Positions 7,313 through 15,914 of a DNA stretch of 64,000 bases are shown here, in pieces. How positions within the stretch are numbered: position 1 is the stretch's first letter; each line of letters starts with the position of its first letter. The notes under the pieces are model-generated. The model was not told the origin of the DNA. It saw nothing but the letters and a program-made list of their open reading frames with translations, and did no database searches. The stretch covers positions 62,001 to 126,000 of the forward strand of contig JAUIDB010000008.1 of the NCBI GenBank assembly GCA_030429235.1, written 5' to 3'. Origin of the DNA: Thermoanaerobaculia bacterium (GTDB lineage Bacteria; Acidobacteriota; Thermoanaerobaculia; Multivoradales; JAIOJS01). A program made the translations under genes and the position numbers.

Positions 7313-8386
7313 TCATTCTCGAGGAGGGACAGACGGCATCTCCTTGATGTGGAGATCCCTTTGCGGGAAGGGGATCTCGATCGCCTCGTTCTGGAAGCGC
7401 TTGTAGATCGCAGTGAGCAGGGAATCGACCACCCGCCCCCTCAGTACCGGCTGCTCGACCCAGCCCAACAGCTCGAAGTCCAGGCTCGAATCGCCAAAGG
7501 CCCGAAGCCGCACGCGTGGCTCCGGGTCGTCGACCAACCACTCGTTGGTTTGGGCGATGTCCATCAACACTTCGCGAACGCGGTCGATGTCGGACCCGTA
7601 GGCGACTCCCACCCGAGCCCGCACGCGGTACTTCTCCCACGGACCGCCACTCTCGTTGACGATCTTGGCGTTGGCGATCACCGCGTTGGGAATCGTCACC
7701 TCAACGTCGTCGCGCGTCAGCAAGCGAGTGGTGCGGAGGCCGATGTGGGTCACCTGACCACGCTCGCCGCTATCGAGCACGACGAAGTCACCGAGCTTGT
7801 AGGGAGCATCGGCCAAGATGAACAGCCCGCCGAAGAGGTTGGCGAGTGTGTCTTTGGCGGCGAAGCCGACGGCGATTCCGACGATTCCGGCGGAGGCCAA
7901 CCACGCCGTGAGTTCGATGCCCCAGATCAGGAAGAGGGCGTAGAGGCCGGCACCCAGCACCAGGACACGACCGACGTTGTCGAACAGAGGGAGGGTTCGC
8001 GCCTCGACGAACTGAACCCGGTCCGGTAGGCGGCTCGCTGCCCGCAAGAACAACCGCACGATGCGGACTGCGAAGAGGGTCCAGAGCAGGATTGCGAGGG
8101 TGGCCAGGACCTGCAGTAGGACCTCCCTGACCCGCGGCGACAGCTCGATCTCGCGGCTCGCCAGGGCGACGCCGCCGAGCAGGATCGATCCGAAGACGGG
8201 CTGGTGCAAGAATCCGAGGAACTGGTCGTCGAGGGTCGTCTCGCTCCTTCGGGCCAAGCGGGCGAGAATCCGATTCAGGACGAAGTCGACCACGATTCCG
8301 ACCACGACGCTGAGCAGAAGGATCGTACCCAGGCGAATCCAGGGATGGCTGCCGAGCAGAGCATCGAGTGCGGTCAGGTCAGGCAT
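7313..8386 (-). CDS. MscS-family mechanosensitive channel
   Basis: A 357-residue inner-membrane protein. Hydrophobic segments lie at ~17-37, ~62-78, ~86-110 and ~135-165. They are followed by the MscS pore-helix/beta-domain signature AGIVGIAVGFAAKDTLANLFGGLFIL and YKLGDFVVLDSGERGQVTHIGLRTTRLLTRDDVEVTIPNA. The C-terminal cytoplasmic domain (YGSDIDRVREVLMDIA) is present. Expected role: release of solutes on hypo-osmotic shock. It is convergent with the shell operon; ATG 8386. A second, shorter MscS homologue lies at 46053-47006. Confidence 0.92.
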   Translation of the reverse strand: MPDLTALDALLGSHPWIRLGTILLLSVVVGIVVDFVLNRILARLARRSETTLDDQFLGFLHQPVFGSILLGGVALASREIELSPRVREVLLQVLATLAILLWTLFAVRIVRLFLRAASRLPDRVQFVEARTLPLFDNVGRVLVLGAGLYALFLIWGIELTAWLASAGIVGIAVGFAAKDTLANLFGGLFILADAPYKLGDFVVLDSGERGQVTHIGLRTTRLLTRDDVEVTIPNAVIANAKIVNESGGPWEKYRVRARVGVAYGSDIDRVREVLMDIAQTNEWLVDDPEPRVRLRAFGDSSLDFELLGWVEQPVLRGRVVDSLLTAIYKRFQNEAIEIPFPQRDLHIKEMPSVPPRE

Positions 8387-8472
8387 GTCGGTATTCTAGC
8401 CACCGACTCCGAGTTCGCGTCGCCGTGCCGCTCGGCCACGAGGCAGTTGGCGAGTGGATCGAGTCCGCGGGC

Positions 8473-9648
8473 TCAGCTCTGGGCGGTCGGGTCGGTGGAG
8501 CCGATCCACTCGTGGCGCTCGATGTTGGCGGTCATGAAGCGACTGAACTCGTCGACGAGCTGCGGGTGGTACATCGTGCCACTGTTGAGTTGCAGGATCT
8601 CGATCGCGTCGAGGACTTCGAACTTCGCGTGGTAGGAGCGGCGACCGAACAGTGCGTCGAAGGTGTCGGCTACCGCGATCAGCTGGGACTGCAGGCAGGG
8701 GGCGTATTCGGTCTTAGGGTAGCCCCCGACTCCATCGTGGTGCATGTGGTGTTCGTAGGCAGCAGTGACGGCCAGATGGTTGACGTTGGCCTGCCGCATC
8801 AAGACCTCGGCACCCCGTTGCGGATGTTCCTGTACCGTCTTCCACTCCTCGGGAGTGAGTGGCCCCGGCTTGTCGAGGATCTCCCGCGGAATGAAGTTCT
8901 TGCCGACATCGTGGAGCAGGGCGGCGGTTCCCAGGTCGTAGGCGGCCTCTCCGCTGATTCCGAGGGCCAGCCCGAATCCCATCGAGAGGGTGGCTACGTT
9001 GCAGGTATGGAGGTACGTGAAGAGGTTGTGATCCCGCACCTCGGCGAGATTCAAGAAGATGTTCCCCTCGTGCGCCATGTGGGAGAGAAGCGACAAGACG
9101 ATCTCCTTGAAGTCGATCGTCTGCACGGCGTAGTCCTGGCTGAGCCGGTGGGACAGCTCTCGCAACAGGGTAGCCTCCTCGGCTACGGGGTCATCGCGGG
9201 ATCCACTGAGATCCTGCACTCGCAGTGCTTCCGGATTCTCGACCGGGTTCGTTCTCGGGTCGAGGTTGGCGGTCCCCACCTTGAGGTGACGGCTGGCGCG
9301 TACCGAAGTGGGGGAGGCGTCGGCCAGCGCGACGCAGAAGTCCTGCAACTCGGTCAAGGTCAGCCCGGCCTGGAACTCGAGGAACCCGATGCCCCGGTCG
9401 TCGAGGCGCCGCAGCAGACCGTAGGGCGGTCCCTTGGTGGCGTTGAGTCGATCCTGCCGATAGATCAGTTCGTCGCCGCTGACGGCGATCCGCAACGTGC
9501 TGTCCTCCGCCAGTTCGAAGCGGAGGTAACCGTAGAGTTCCTCGAGGGCCTGGCGGAAGAGGCGGTGCTCTACGCCGTAGAGGCGGCACCGACTGGCTGA
9601 CGTCAAGAGAAGCGTACAGACCTGGCTGCTGCGAGTGGGTCTCTGCAT
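8473..9648 (-). CDS. HD-GYP domain protein (putative c-di-GMP phosphodiesterase)
   Basis: A 391-residue protein. The C-terminal half is an HD-GYP domain with intact signatures: HTCNVATLSMG, LLHDVGK, HPQRGAEVL, HHMHHDGVGGYP and IAVADTFDAL. It should hydrolyse cyclic di-GMP. The N-terminal ~110 residues (LYGVEHRLFRQALEELYGYLRFEL) resemble the start of the upstream 695-residue protein (IYGVDHPTARRGFEKMDRSLRRALEL), suggesting a shared sensory or scaffold module. ATG 9648 overlaps the upstream stop (TGATG), so the two are translationally coupled. A GTG at 9651 is possible. Confidence 0.88.
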   Translation of the reverse strand: MQRPTRSSQVCTLLLTSASRCRLYGVEHRLFRQALEELYGYLRFELAEDSTLRIAVSGDELIYRQDRLNATKGPPYGLLRRLDDRGIGFLEFQAGLTLTELQDFCVALADASPTSVRASRHLKVGTANLDPRTNPVENPEALRVQDLSGSRDDPVAEEATLLRELSHRLSQDYAVQTIDFKEIVLSLLSHMAHEGNIFLNLAEVRDHNLFTYLHTCNVATLSMGFGLALGISGEAAYDLGTAALLHDVGKNFIPREILDKPGPLTPEEWKTVQEHPQRGAEVLMRQANVNHLAVTAAYEHHMHHDGVGGYPKTEYAPCLQSQLIAVADTFDALFGRRSYHAKFEVLDAIEILQLNSGTMYHPQLVDEFSRFMTANIERHEWIGSTDPTAQS

Positions 9649-11735
9649 CACTCGTGGAGGAGGTCGTCCAACTGCTCCTGGAAGCGACGTTGCATCCAGG
9701 TGAAGAGTGGTTGTCTTCCGTGTCGCGCCCGTTCGACGTAGCGGCGGGCCCGGGGACTCTCACAGCGAGCCAGGAGCCGCAGCATCGAGACGTGGTAGCG
9801 AGTACCCACCATCAGGCTCGACAGTCCGTCGATCCGTTGCTCGATCGTCTCGACGACGTCGTTTCGAGGGGTCTTGATTGCGACCCGCAGAACTTCCAGG
9901 ACCATGCGTCCATCCGGGTGGTGGAGCGCCTGCCAGAGGTAGTCGCAGCCGTCGGGATCGCCGCAGGCGAGGAGGTAGGCCAGGATCTCGAGTTGCAGGC
10001 GGCGTTTTCGTGTGCGCCAGCACCGTTTCGCCGCCTCCAGGCCGCTCGTGTCGTTCCGCTGTCTCAGAATGCCGACGACGTTGCGTTGGACGTACCAGGG
10101 CTGCCGGGGTGAGAGCAGCGGCAAGAGCAGGGGAGCTGGATCGTCCTGCATGGTGACCAGTGAAGCGATGGCCCGTTTGCGAGCTGAGATCTTCTCGCTC
10201 GTCTGGAGGATCTCGATCAGGCTGGGCACCGCGGCCGTGCCGATGGTGGTCAGGAGGTAGCCGCTGTCTTCCGACTGCCAACGGTCACTCCCGGCGAGTT
10301 GCTCGGTGAGAGGCCCCAGGACCTCCTCGGTCTCCCAGACGAAGGGTCCTTGTGAGAGTTCGCCACTGAGGGCGCGAGCTCGGCGCGCCAGTTGCATCGA
10401 CTGACGGCAGAGCGATGGAACTCCGGCTTCGATGAAGTAGGTGTACGAGCTCTCGGCCTCGCTTTGCACGTGACTGGCCATCTCAGCGTCTTCCGCGTTG
10501 TCTTCGAGAATCTGACCGGCAGCGAGGAGGAAGTGCTTCTCGGCCTCGTTCGGCGAGAGAGTCAACTCGAATTGTGCGGTCGAAACGTCCTGGACGAGGC
10601 GTTGCGCGTGACTCTGGATGTTCTGAATCGTCCGCTCGTACTCGGGACTCGTATAGGTCGACGCGCGGTCGGCTGCCATCAGGCCATCGAGCAGTCGTTG
10701 GACGTCGGAAGCATCTTCGGGACTTCGGTGGGCAGAGTGATCCAACGTCAGCGTCTCTTCGCCTCGGACCATCGAGAGCAGAGAGAGAGCCCTGAATGCA
10801 GTGGGTGGGATGGAGGAGCCCGATCGGTTCAATCGTTGCAGCGACTCGACGAGTTGGTCGTGCCCGACCAGGCCGACGAGACGCTGTAGGGTCTCCGCCG
10901 AGACCTCAGGGCTGCGAATGGCCGAGGACATGATCTGGTGCCGGAGGTTGGGGTTGACGTCCTGAAGGAAAGTGGCGACCTTCTGTCCGAAGTCCGTTTG
11001 CGCCAGCAGCGCGTCCTGCTGCTTGGAGCGCTCCAGCCGCTTGAGGTACTCGATGACGGCCTCGGCGTACTCCTCCTCGGACTGCGGATCGGCCTGCTCT
11101 CCCTCGGTCGGAGATGTCAACGGCTCGGCCCCTTCGGGTAGCGGACCGAGGGCCCTGAACCGCGCCAGCTGGGCCATGAATCCCTCCCACAGCTTCTCCT
11201 GCTCGGCCTTGCTGACCTGTCGGACCTCCTCACTGGCCTCGTAGGTCATCAGTTCGTGCAGGAACTCGAGACGGAGGTGGGGTAGTTGGCTGCCGCGCAG
11301 CTCTTGCTCAGTGCGTCGCCGACTCCAGTTCTCGGCTCGCGAGCGATTGACGATGGTCAGGAGCTGAACCAGATCAGGGACCTGCAGGCCACGCTCGAAC
11401 GACAGCCCGACCACGCCCAGTCGCCACATGCGGTCGGCAAAACGGCGGTAGATGGGGTGGCCGCGTTCCAGACACTGGACGCCACAGAAGATCGCCTCGG
11501 GTGTGAAGTGCAGCTCGAGTGGGTGACAGAGCTCCAGGGCGCGCCGCAAACTCCGATCCATCTTCTCGAAACCGCGGCGGGCGGTCGGGTGATCGACGCC
11601 GTAGATCTGTTGGTTGCGAGCACCGATGCTGAGATGGACGACGAACTCTGCCACCGCGCTCAGCGTGGCCAGGTCGTGGCCTCCCACGACGGGCCCTGGC
11701 GCTTCTTCGGGCGGAGTAGATGGAGCCTCCGACAC
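9648..11735 (-). CDS. Large helical (HEAT-like) hypothetical protein coupled to HD-GYP
   Basis: A 695-residue soluble protein of unknown function beginning at GTG 11735 with a good AGGAGAGG site. The N-terminal ~120 residues share a motif with the downstream HD-GYP protein. The middle is acidic and charged (EEYAEAVIEYLKRLERSK). The C-terminal third (~475-690) looks like HEAT/armadillo repeats: ISARKRAIASLVTMQDDPAPLLLPLL, NVVGILRQRNDTSGLEAAKRC, LQLEILAYLLACGDPDG, MVLEVLRVAIKTPRNDVV. Probable protein-interaction scaffold for the c-di-GMP phosphodiesterase, by coupling only. Confidence 0.7.
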   Translation of the reverse strand: MSEAPSTPPEEAPGPVVGGHDLATLSAVAEFVVHLSIGARNQQIYGVDHPTARRGFEKMDRSLRRALELCHPLELHFTPEAIFCGVQCLERGHPIYRRFADRMWRLGVVGLSFERGLQVPDLVQLLTIVNRSRAENWSRRRTEQELRGSQLPHLRLEFLHELMTYEASEEVRQVSKAEQEKLWEGFMAQLARFRALGPLPEGAEPLTSPTEGEQADPQSEEEYAEAVIEYLKRLERSKQQDALLAQTDFGQKVATFLQDVNPNLRHQIMSSAIRSPEVSAETLQRLVGLVGHDQLVESLQRLNRSGSSIPPTAFRALSLLSMVRGEETLTLDHSAHRSPEDASDVQRLLDGLMAADRASTYTSPEYERTIQNIQSHAQRLVQDVSTAQFELTLSPNEAEKHFLLAAGQILEDNAEDAEMASHVQSEAESSYTYFIEAGVPSLCRQSMQLARRARALSGELSQGPFVWETEEVLGPLTEQLAGSDRWQSEDSGYLLTTIGTAAVPSLIEILQTSEKISARKRAIASLVTMQDDPAPLLLPLLSPRQPWYVQRNVVGILRQRNDTSGLEAAKRCWRTRKRRLQLEILAYLLACGDPDGCDYLWQALHHPDGRMVLEVLRVAIKTPRNDVVETIEQRIDGLSSLMVGTRYHVSMLRLLARCESPRARRYVERARHGRQPLFTWMQRRFQEQLDDLLHE

Positions 11736-11832
11736 ACCCTCTCCTGACTAGGCCCTCCGGGTCGGGGTCGTCGAGTCCAGGTTCGGGGATCGGCGGTGGT
11801 TCGGTTCGGGGGGCGTCTCTGGGCGACGGCCA

Positions 11833-11854
11833 CTGACCCCGCGGTCAGCTGACC
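11833..11854 (-). terminator. Alternating inverted repeats just after STAS stop
   Basis: Three 6-base blocks follow one another: CTGACC (11833-11838), GGTCAG (11843-11848) and CTGACC (11849-11854). The central block can pair with either flank, giving two mutually exclusive hairpins starting 3 bases after the STAS stop. No U-run follows on the minus strand, so an intrinsic terminator is only a possibility. Confidence 0.35.
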
Positions 11855-11857
11855 TTA

Positions 11858-12208
11858 CTAGTCCGCCACATCGGCGAACGACTGCAGAGCTTCCTCTTCG
11901 CTCGAGAAGGTCTCGAACAGCGGCAAGATCATCCCTAGACGAAGGGTCCTCGCCACTCGATCTTCCAGGCGGACGAGCTTGAGAGCGATCTCGCGCTCCT
12001 CGGCGGTCCGTTTGGCGGCGACCAGCTCTCCGATCGCCGAGCTGTCGATGAAGGGGACCTCAGAGAGGTCGAGAAGGATCTGGCGGTGGTCCCCCTCCAG
12101 GATCTCGTCGAACGTCTCGCGAAAGACGACATCGCCCACGCCGCGGACAAACCGGCCCTGAAGGCTCAGAATGAGCACGCCGCCTTCTACGCGTCGTTCG
12201 ATTTGCAT
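11858..12208 (-). CDS. STAS-domain anti-sigma factor antagonist
   Basis: A 116-residue single STAS domain protein (SpoIIAA/RsbV type): MQIERRVEGGVLILSLQGRF, ILLDLSEVPFIDSSAIGELV with the usual phosphorylatable Ser region, and VRLEDRVARTLRLGMILPLFETF. It would act in a partner-switching system with an HPK/anti-sigma kinase and phosphatase, neither of which is encoded next to it. ATG 12208 is chosen; there is no Shine-Dalgarno site and a perfect TATAAT ends 6 bases upstream, suggesting a leaderless mRNA. The open frame extends 5' but without family similarity. Confidence 0.88.
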   Translation of the reverse strand: MQIERRVEGGVLILSLQGRFVRGVGDVVFRETFDEILEGDHRQILLDLSEVPFIDSSAIGELVAAKRTAEEREIALKLVRLEDRVARTLRLGMILPLFETFSSEEEALQSFADVAD

Positions 12209-12214
12209 AGCGGG

Positions 12215-12220
12215 ATTATA
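12215..12220 (-). promoter_or_regulatory. TATAAT box 6 nt before STAS start
   Basis: Reading on the minus strand, TATAAT is followed by CCCGCT and ATG 12208. Initiation 6-7 bases after the hexamer would fall on the A of ATG. No convincing -35 element is seen. Confidence 0.5.
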
Positions 12221-12257
12221 GAGCAAGTGCGTGCTACTTCTGATGACCCGTTCTGGA

Positions 12258-12352
12258 GGTAGCGATCCAACCTGCACCGGCTGGTCCCGACTGGGAGGAG
12301 ATCACGAGGGGGCCCAGCCGGCGGACCAGACGGTACAGACTGCATCGCTACC
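12258..12352 (-). other. Nested inverted repeats, candidate structured element
   Basis: An outer 9-base inverted repeat pairs 12258-12266 (GGTAGCGAT) with 12344-12352 (ATCGCTACC). An inner imperfect stem pairs 12272-12287 with 12323-12338 (16 positions, 2 not Watson-Crick; one is a G-U wobble in minus-strand RNA). An apical 5-base pair set is CTGGG 12291-12295 with CCCAG 12313-12317. It lies in the 264-base gap between the GGDEF-EAL stop and the STAS start. It could be a 3'-end structure, an attenuator or an unknown RNA. The rest of the gap shows no gene. Confidence 0.45.
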
Positions 12353-12472
12353 TGATGGAACTACGGGAGTCGGCACGGTAGGTTGCACCCACCTGCCGAC
12401 GAACGAAGCGGTCGTGCACGGACGGTGGCTCGATCGGAGGAAAGGCGATGGGATCCGGAGAGAACCGCGGAG

Positions 12473-14614
12473 TCAGGCTCCGAGCAGCTGTCGGAGTTCC
12501 GCCGGCGGGGCCGGGCGACCCAGGAGATACCCCTGGCCCAGCTCACAGCCGAGTTCGACCAGACTATGGGCTTGGTCCTCGGTCTCGATTCCTTCCGCGA
12601 TGACATCGAGATTCAAGCCGTGACCCAGCCTCAGGATGGCTTCGACGAGCCCCCGTCCATGGCCGTTGGTGCTGGGTTCGTTCGAAAGCTCCTCGACGAA
12701 GGCTCGGTCGATCTTGACGGTGTCGACAGGGAAGCGCCGCAGATGGTTGAGTGACGAATACCCGGTGCCGAAGTCGTCGAGTGCGAGGCGAACGCCCAGA
12801 GCGCGCAGGGAGGCCAGGCGGCGGGCGGCCGCGTCCGCGTCCCGCAGGATGGCGCTCTCGGTGATTTCGAACACGAGTCGATCGGGAGCGAGGTCGGTCC
12901 GATCGAGGACCTCGGTTACTTCGTCGGCGATCGACGGACCCTGCAGCCGCGCCGGAGACAGGTTGACGTTGAGCGCAAAGGGACGGTCGTCGGCCAGCCA
13001 GGGAGAGACGATGCGACAGGATTCCGCGAGGACGAAGGCGTCGATGGCGGGCAGGTGCCCGAGCTGTTCTGCCAGGGGAAGCCAGGTGGCGGCCGGCAGC
13101 AACCCACGGGCCGGGTGGTCCCATCGAACCAGGGCCTCGGCGCCGACCAGTTGGCGCGAGGCGAGTTCGACGATCGGTTGGAAGAAGACCAGGAATTCGC
13201 CCTGTTCCAGCGCTCGTTCGAGATCGGTTTCTAGATCGAACCGCTGCAGTATCTCGGTGTGCATACTCGGTTCGAAGAGCGTGATCTTGTTCTTGCCTTG
13301 TGCCTTGGCGACGTGCAGGGCGGTATCCGCTCCTCGGAGCAGTTCGCTCGCCTCTCCTTCTCCCGGTTGCGCCTCGATGGCGATACCGATGCTGGCCCCG
13401 ATACGGACGTCACGGCCATCGACCGAGATCGGGCGCCGCAACTCGGCGAAGATCCGATCCGCCGTTCGCCGTGCCTCGGTAGCATCGGGAACTCCGTCGA
13501 CCAGTACGGCGAATTCGTCACCTCCGAAACGGGCTACGGTATCAGCGGCCCGGGTCCCGGCTCGCAAGCGCTCGGCGAACGCGGCGATCACGCTGTCCCC
13601 GGCGCTGTGGCCGAGGCTGTCGTTGATGCGCTTGAAATCATCGAGGTCGACGAACAGCAGTGCGACCCGTTGCCCGCGGTCGCGCCGCCGAGACAATGCG
13701 TGTTCTACACGATCCAGAAAGAGGGTGCGGTTCGGGAGTCCCGTCAGCGCGTCGTGCAGAGCCTGGTACGAGGTCTGCGACGCGGTCAGCCGCTGGGCCT
13801 CGTAGAGCTGGGCGTTGGCGATCGCCGTTGCGGCCTGCTCGCCGAAGACGCCGAAGGCTCTGAGGTCGTGTTCGGTATATACGCGCCCGGCGCGAGCGTT
13901 GATGTTGAGGACTCCGAGCAGGGCGTTGCGGTGAACCAGGGGCACCGACATCGCGCTGGTCGGTGGGCTGGGGGTCGGGTTTCGCTTACCGGGATGCTCG
14001 ATCGAACCGTTGATCAGCACCGGTTCCAGCGTCGCCGCCACGCGTCCTGCAATCCCTTCGCCGATGCGGATGCGCGCTCCCTCCGCTCCCGACTCGCCGG
14101 CGACGTTCACCGTCCTCAGCTCGTCCTCGCCGTAGGACAACTGCATCGAGCAGTCGTGACCGTCGAGCAGTTCGCGAGCACAACGAAGGATGGTCGAAAC
14201 CACCTCTTCGAGATTGAGATCGAGGTTGAGGGCTTTGCCGGTCTCGAGGAGTGATTGCACCTCTCGGATGCGGTGGGTCAACGACGCCGTCAGCACCCGC
14301 TCGGCGATCAAGTGGTCGGTGAGGCGACCGAGCTGGATCTCCTTCTCCAGGGCGTAGAAGCAGAAGAGGAGGACCAGGCCCATCAGGCTGATCTGCACCA
14401 TACGCGGGCTCAACCAGGCGGGCAGGAGTACCGTCTTGAAGGCGGTGAAGAGAATCACAGAGGACGCGACGGTGCTGAGAAGCAACAGCGTGATCGCCCA
14501 CAGCTGAAACCGTCGGCGCTGGATCGCCTCCAGGGACGGCGTACGGAAACTCCCGAGCCCCGCAATCCGAGCCGCCTTTCGGAGGTCCGTTTCCGTCGTC
14601 CCTGGGTGATTCAA
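12473..14614 (-). CDS. Membrane GAF-GGDEF-EAL cyclic di-GMP enzyme
   Basis: A 713-residue protein. Two membrane helices lie at ~36-58 and ~70-90, then a GAF-like domain (~120-265: VQSLLETGKALNLDLNLEEVV, MSVPLVHRNALLGVLNINA). The GGDEF domain (~285-445) has an intact active site (RFGGDEFAVLV) and HDALTGLPNRTLFLDRVEHAL. The EAL domain (~455-705) has GAEALVRW, NVNLSPARL, EITESAIL, DDFGTGYSSL and KIDRAFV all preserved. Both synthesis and hydrolysis of c-di-GMP are therefore possible. GGAG precedes ATG 14614. Divergent from the Rieske gene. Confidence 0.95.
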   Translation of the reverse strand: MNHPGTTETDLRKAARIAGLGSFRTPSLEAIQRRRFQLWAITLLLLSTVASSVILFTAFKTVLLPAWLSPRMVQISLMGLVLLFCFYALEKEIQLGRLTDHLIAERVLTASLTHRIREVQSLLETGKALNLDLNLEEVVSTILRCARELLDGHDCSMQLSYGEDELRTVNVAGESGAEGARIRIGEGIAGRVAATLEPVLINGSIEHPGKRNPTPSPPTSAMSVPLVHRNALLGVLNINARAGRVYTEHDLRAFGVFGEQAATAIANAQLYEAQRLTASQTSYQALHDALTGLPNRTLFLDRVEHALSRRRDRGQRVALLFVDLDDFKRINDSLGHSAGDSVIAAFAERLRAGTRAADTVARFGGDEFAVLVDGVPDATEARRTADRIFAELRRPISVDGRDVRIGASIGIAIEAQPGEGEASELLRGADTALHVAKAQGKNKITLFEPSMHTEILQRFDLETDLERALEQGEFLVFFQPIVELASRQLVGAEALVRWDHPARGLLPAATWLPLAEQLGHLPAIDAFVLAESCRIVSPWLADDRPFALNVNLSPARLQGPSIADEVTEVLDRTDLAPDRLVFEITESAILRDADAAARRLASLRALGVRLALDDFGTGYSSLNHLRRFPVDTVKIDRAFVEELSNEPSTNGHGRGLVEAILRLGHGLNLDVIAEGIETEDQAHSLVELGCELGQGYLLGRPAPPAELRQLLGA

Positions 14615-14675
14615 GTCGGCTCCATCGCTGGTTGCGTTCGAGTATACGTGGATCGCCGTCCTCCGCCGCGAGTGG

Positions 14676-14681
14676 TAGGCT
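14676..14681 (+). promoter_or_regulatory. TAGGCT -10-like box 6 nt before Rieske gene
   Basis: TAGGCT, six bases, then ATG 14688 without a Shine-Dalgarno site. Fits the leaderless TAnnnT pattern of this window. Confidence 0.35.
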
Positions 14682-14687
14682 CACTCG

Positions 14688-15797
14688 ATGAGCGGGAACC
14701 GAGAGTTGGTACTGGATGATCTGGCCATCGATGCCAGGATCGAGGTTGCCGAGACCCTGCCGGGAGCCTTCTACCGGAGTGCGGTCTGGCACGAGCGGGT
14801 CCTCGACCGAGCGTTTCGTCCTTCCTGGCAGTTGCTAGGCGATTCGGACCTCGTGCGGGTGCCGGGACAAGCGACCCCCATCGTCCTGCTCGAAGGCAGC
14901 CTCGACGAGCCCCTGGTGGTGACCCGCGACCGGGAGGATCGGACGTACTGTCTCTCCAACGTCTGTACCCATCGCGCCAACCTGGTGTGCGAAGGAGCAA
15001 CCGTGGGACCGGCCCTCCGCTGTCGCTACCACGGGCGCCGCTTCGGCCTCGACGGCCGGATGCTGTCGATGCCCGAGTTCGAGGGGGTCGAGGACTTCCC
15101 TTCGGAGCGTGACGATCTGCCGCGGTTGCCCCTGCTCGAGTGGCGCCATTTGCTCTTCACGAGCCTCGCACCCGACCCCACTCCACCTCAATTCATCGAC
15201 GTCCTCGAAAGGCGCGTCGGCTGGCTGCCGATCGAAGAAGCGAGTTTCGACGCCAGCCGCTCCCGGGACTACCTCGTCGATGCGAACTGGGCTCTCTACT
15301 GCGACAACTACCTCGAGGGGTTTCACATCCCCTATGTACACAACAGTCTGGCCGGGGCCTTGGACTACGGTCGGTATCGCACCGAATTGTTCGAAGGCGG
15401 GGTCCTCCAGGTGGGTATCGCCGATGGTGCCGAGCCGGCCTTCGAACTGCCGTCCGATGCCGCCGATCACGGTGATGCAGTGGCCGCCTACTACTACTGG
15501 TTCTTCCCCAACCTGATGCTCAACTTCTACCCCTGGGGCCTCTCGATCAACGTGGTTCGCCCTCTCGGCGTCGACCGGACTCGGGTCTCTTTTCTGAGCT
15601 ACGTCTGGGACCCGGGTCGACTGAATCAGGGAGCGGGAGCGGGGCTCGACCGCGTCGAGAGGGAGGACGAAGCGGTGGTGGAGAGCGTTCATCGGGGGGC
15701 AGGATCCCAGCTCTATCGGCGAGGACGCTACTCCGCCAAGCGAGAGCGGGGAGTCCACCATTTTCATCGACAGCTCGTCGCGGCTCTTGCCGGATAG
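14688..15797 (+). CDS. Rieske [2Fe-2S] ring-hydroxylating-type oxygenase alpha subunit
   Basis: A 369-residue non-haem iron oxygenase. Rieske cluster ligands are CTH (CTHRANLVC) and CRYHG (CRYHGRRFGLDG) at ~93-117. The C-terminal catalytic domain has the mononuclear iron motif in NWALYCDNYLEGFHIPYVHN (Asp/His/His), and YYYWFFPNLMLNFYPWGLSINVV as in choline/carnitine and aromatic oxygenase families. No reductase or small subunit is next to it, so the electron donor and substrate are unknown. Monocistronic on context: divergent from GGDEF-EAL and 116 bases before fadJ, which has its own promoter. Confidence 0.9.
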   Translation: MSGNRELVLDDLAIDARIEVAETLPGAFYRSAVWHERVLDRAFRPSWQLLGDSDLVRVPGQATPIVLLEGSLDEPLVVTRDREDRTYCLSNVCTHRANLVCEGATVGPALRCRYHGRRFGLDGRMLSMPEFEGVEDFPSERDDLPRLPLLEWRHLLFTSLAPDPTPPQFIDVLERRVGWLPIEEASFDASRSRDYLVDANWALYCDNYLEGFHIPYVHNSLAGALDYGRYRTELFEGGVLQVGIADGAEPAFELPSDAADHGDAVAAYYYWFFPNLMLNFYPWGLSINVVRPLGVDRTRVSFLSYVWDPGRLNQGAGAGLDRVEREDEAVVESVHRGAGSQLYRRGRYSAKRERGVHHFHRQLVAALAG

Positions 15798-15807
15798 CGT
15801 CGAACCC

Positions 15808-15840
15808 TTGACACGGTGCGGCATGATTCCTAGCCTAGGA
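15808..15840 (+). promoter_or_regulatory. Sigma-70-like promoter of fadJ with palindrome over the -10
   Basis: TTGACA (15808-15813), a 17-base spacer and TAGCCT (15831-15836) make a near-consensus promoter. A perfect 13-base palindrome TCCTAGCCTAGGA (15828-15840) covers the -10 box, a natural place for a repressor. The predicted 5' leader is ~70 bases. Confidence 0.6.
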
Positions 15841-15914
15841 GGCCCGGGGACTCGCAGCCCCGCCCCTTCGACCATCAACAGGCCTGATCGATCGTGGCCT
15901 GAGAGAGGACGCCC

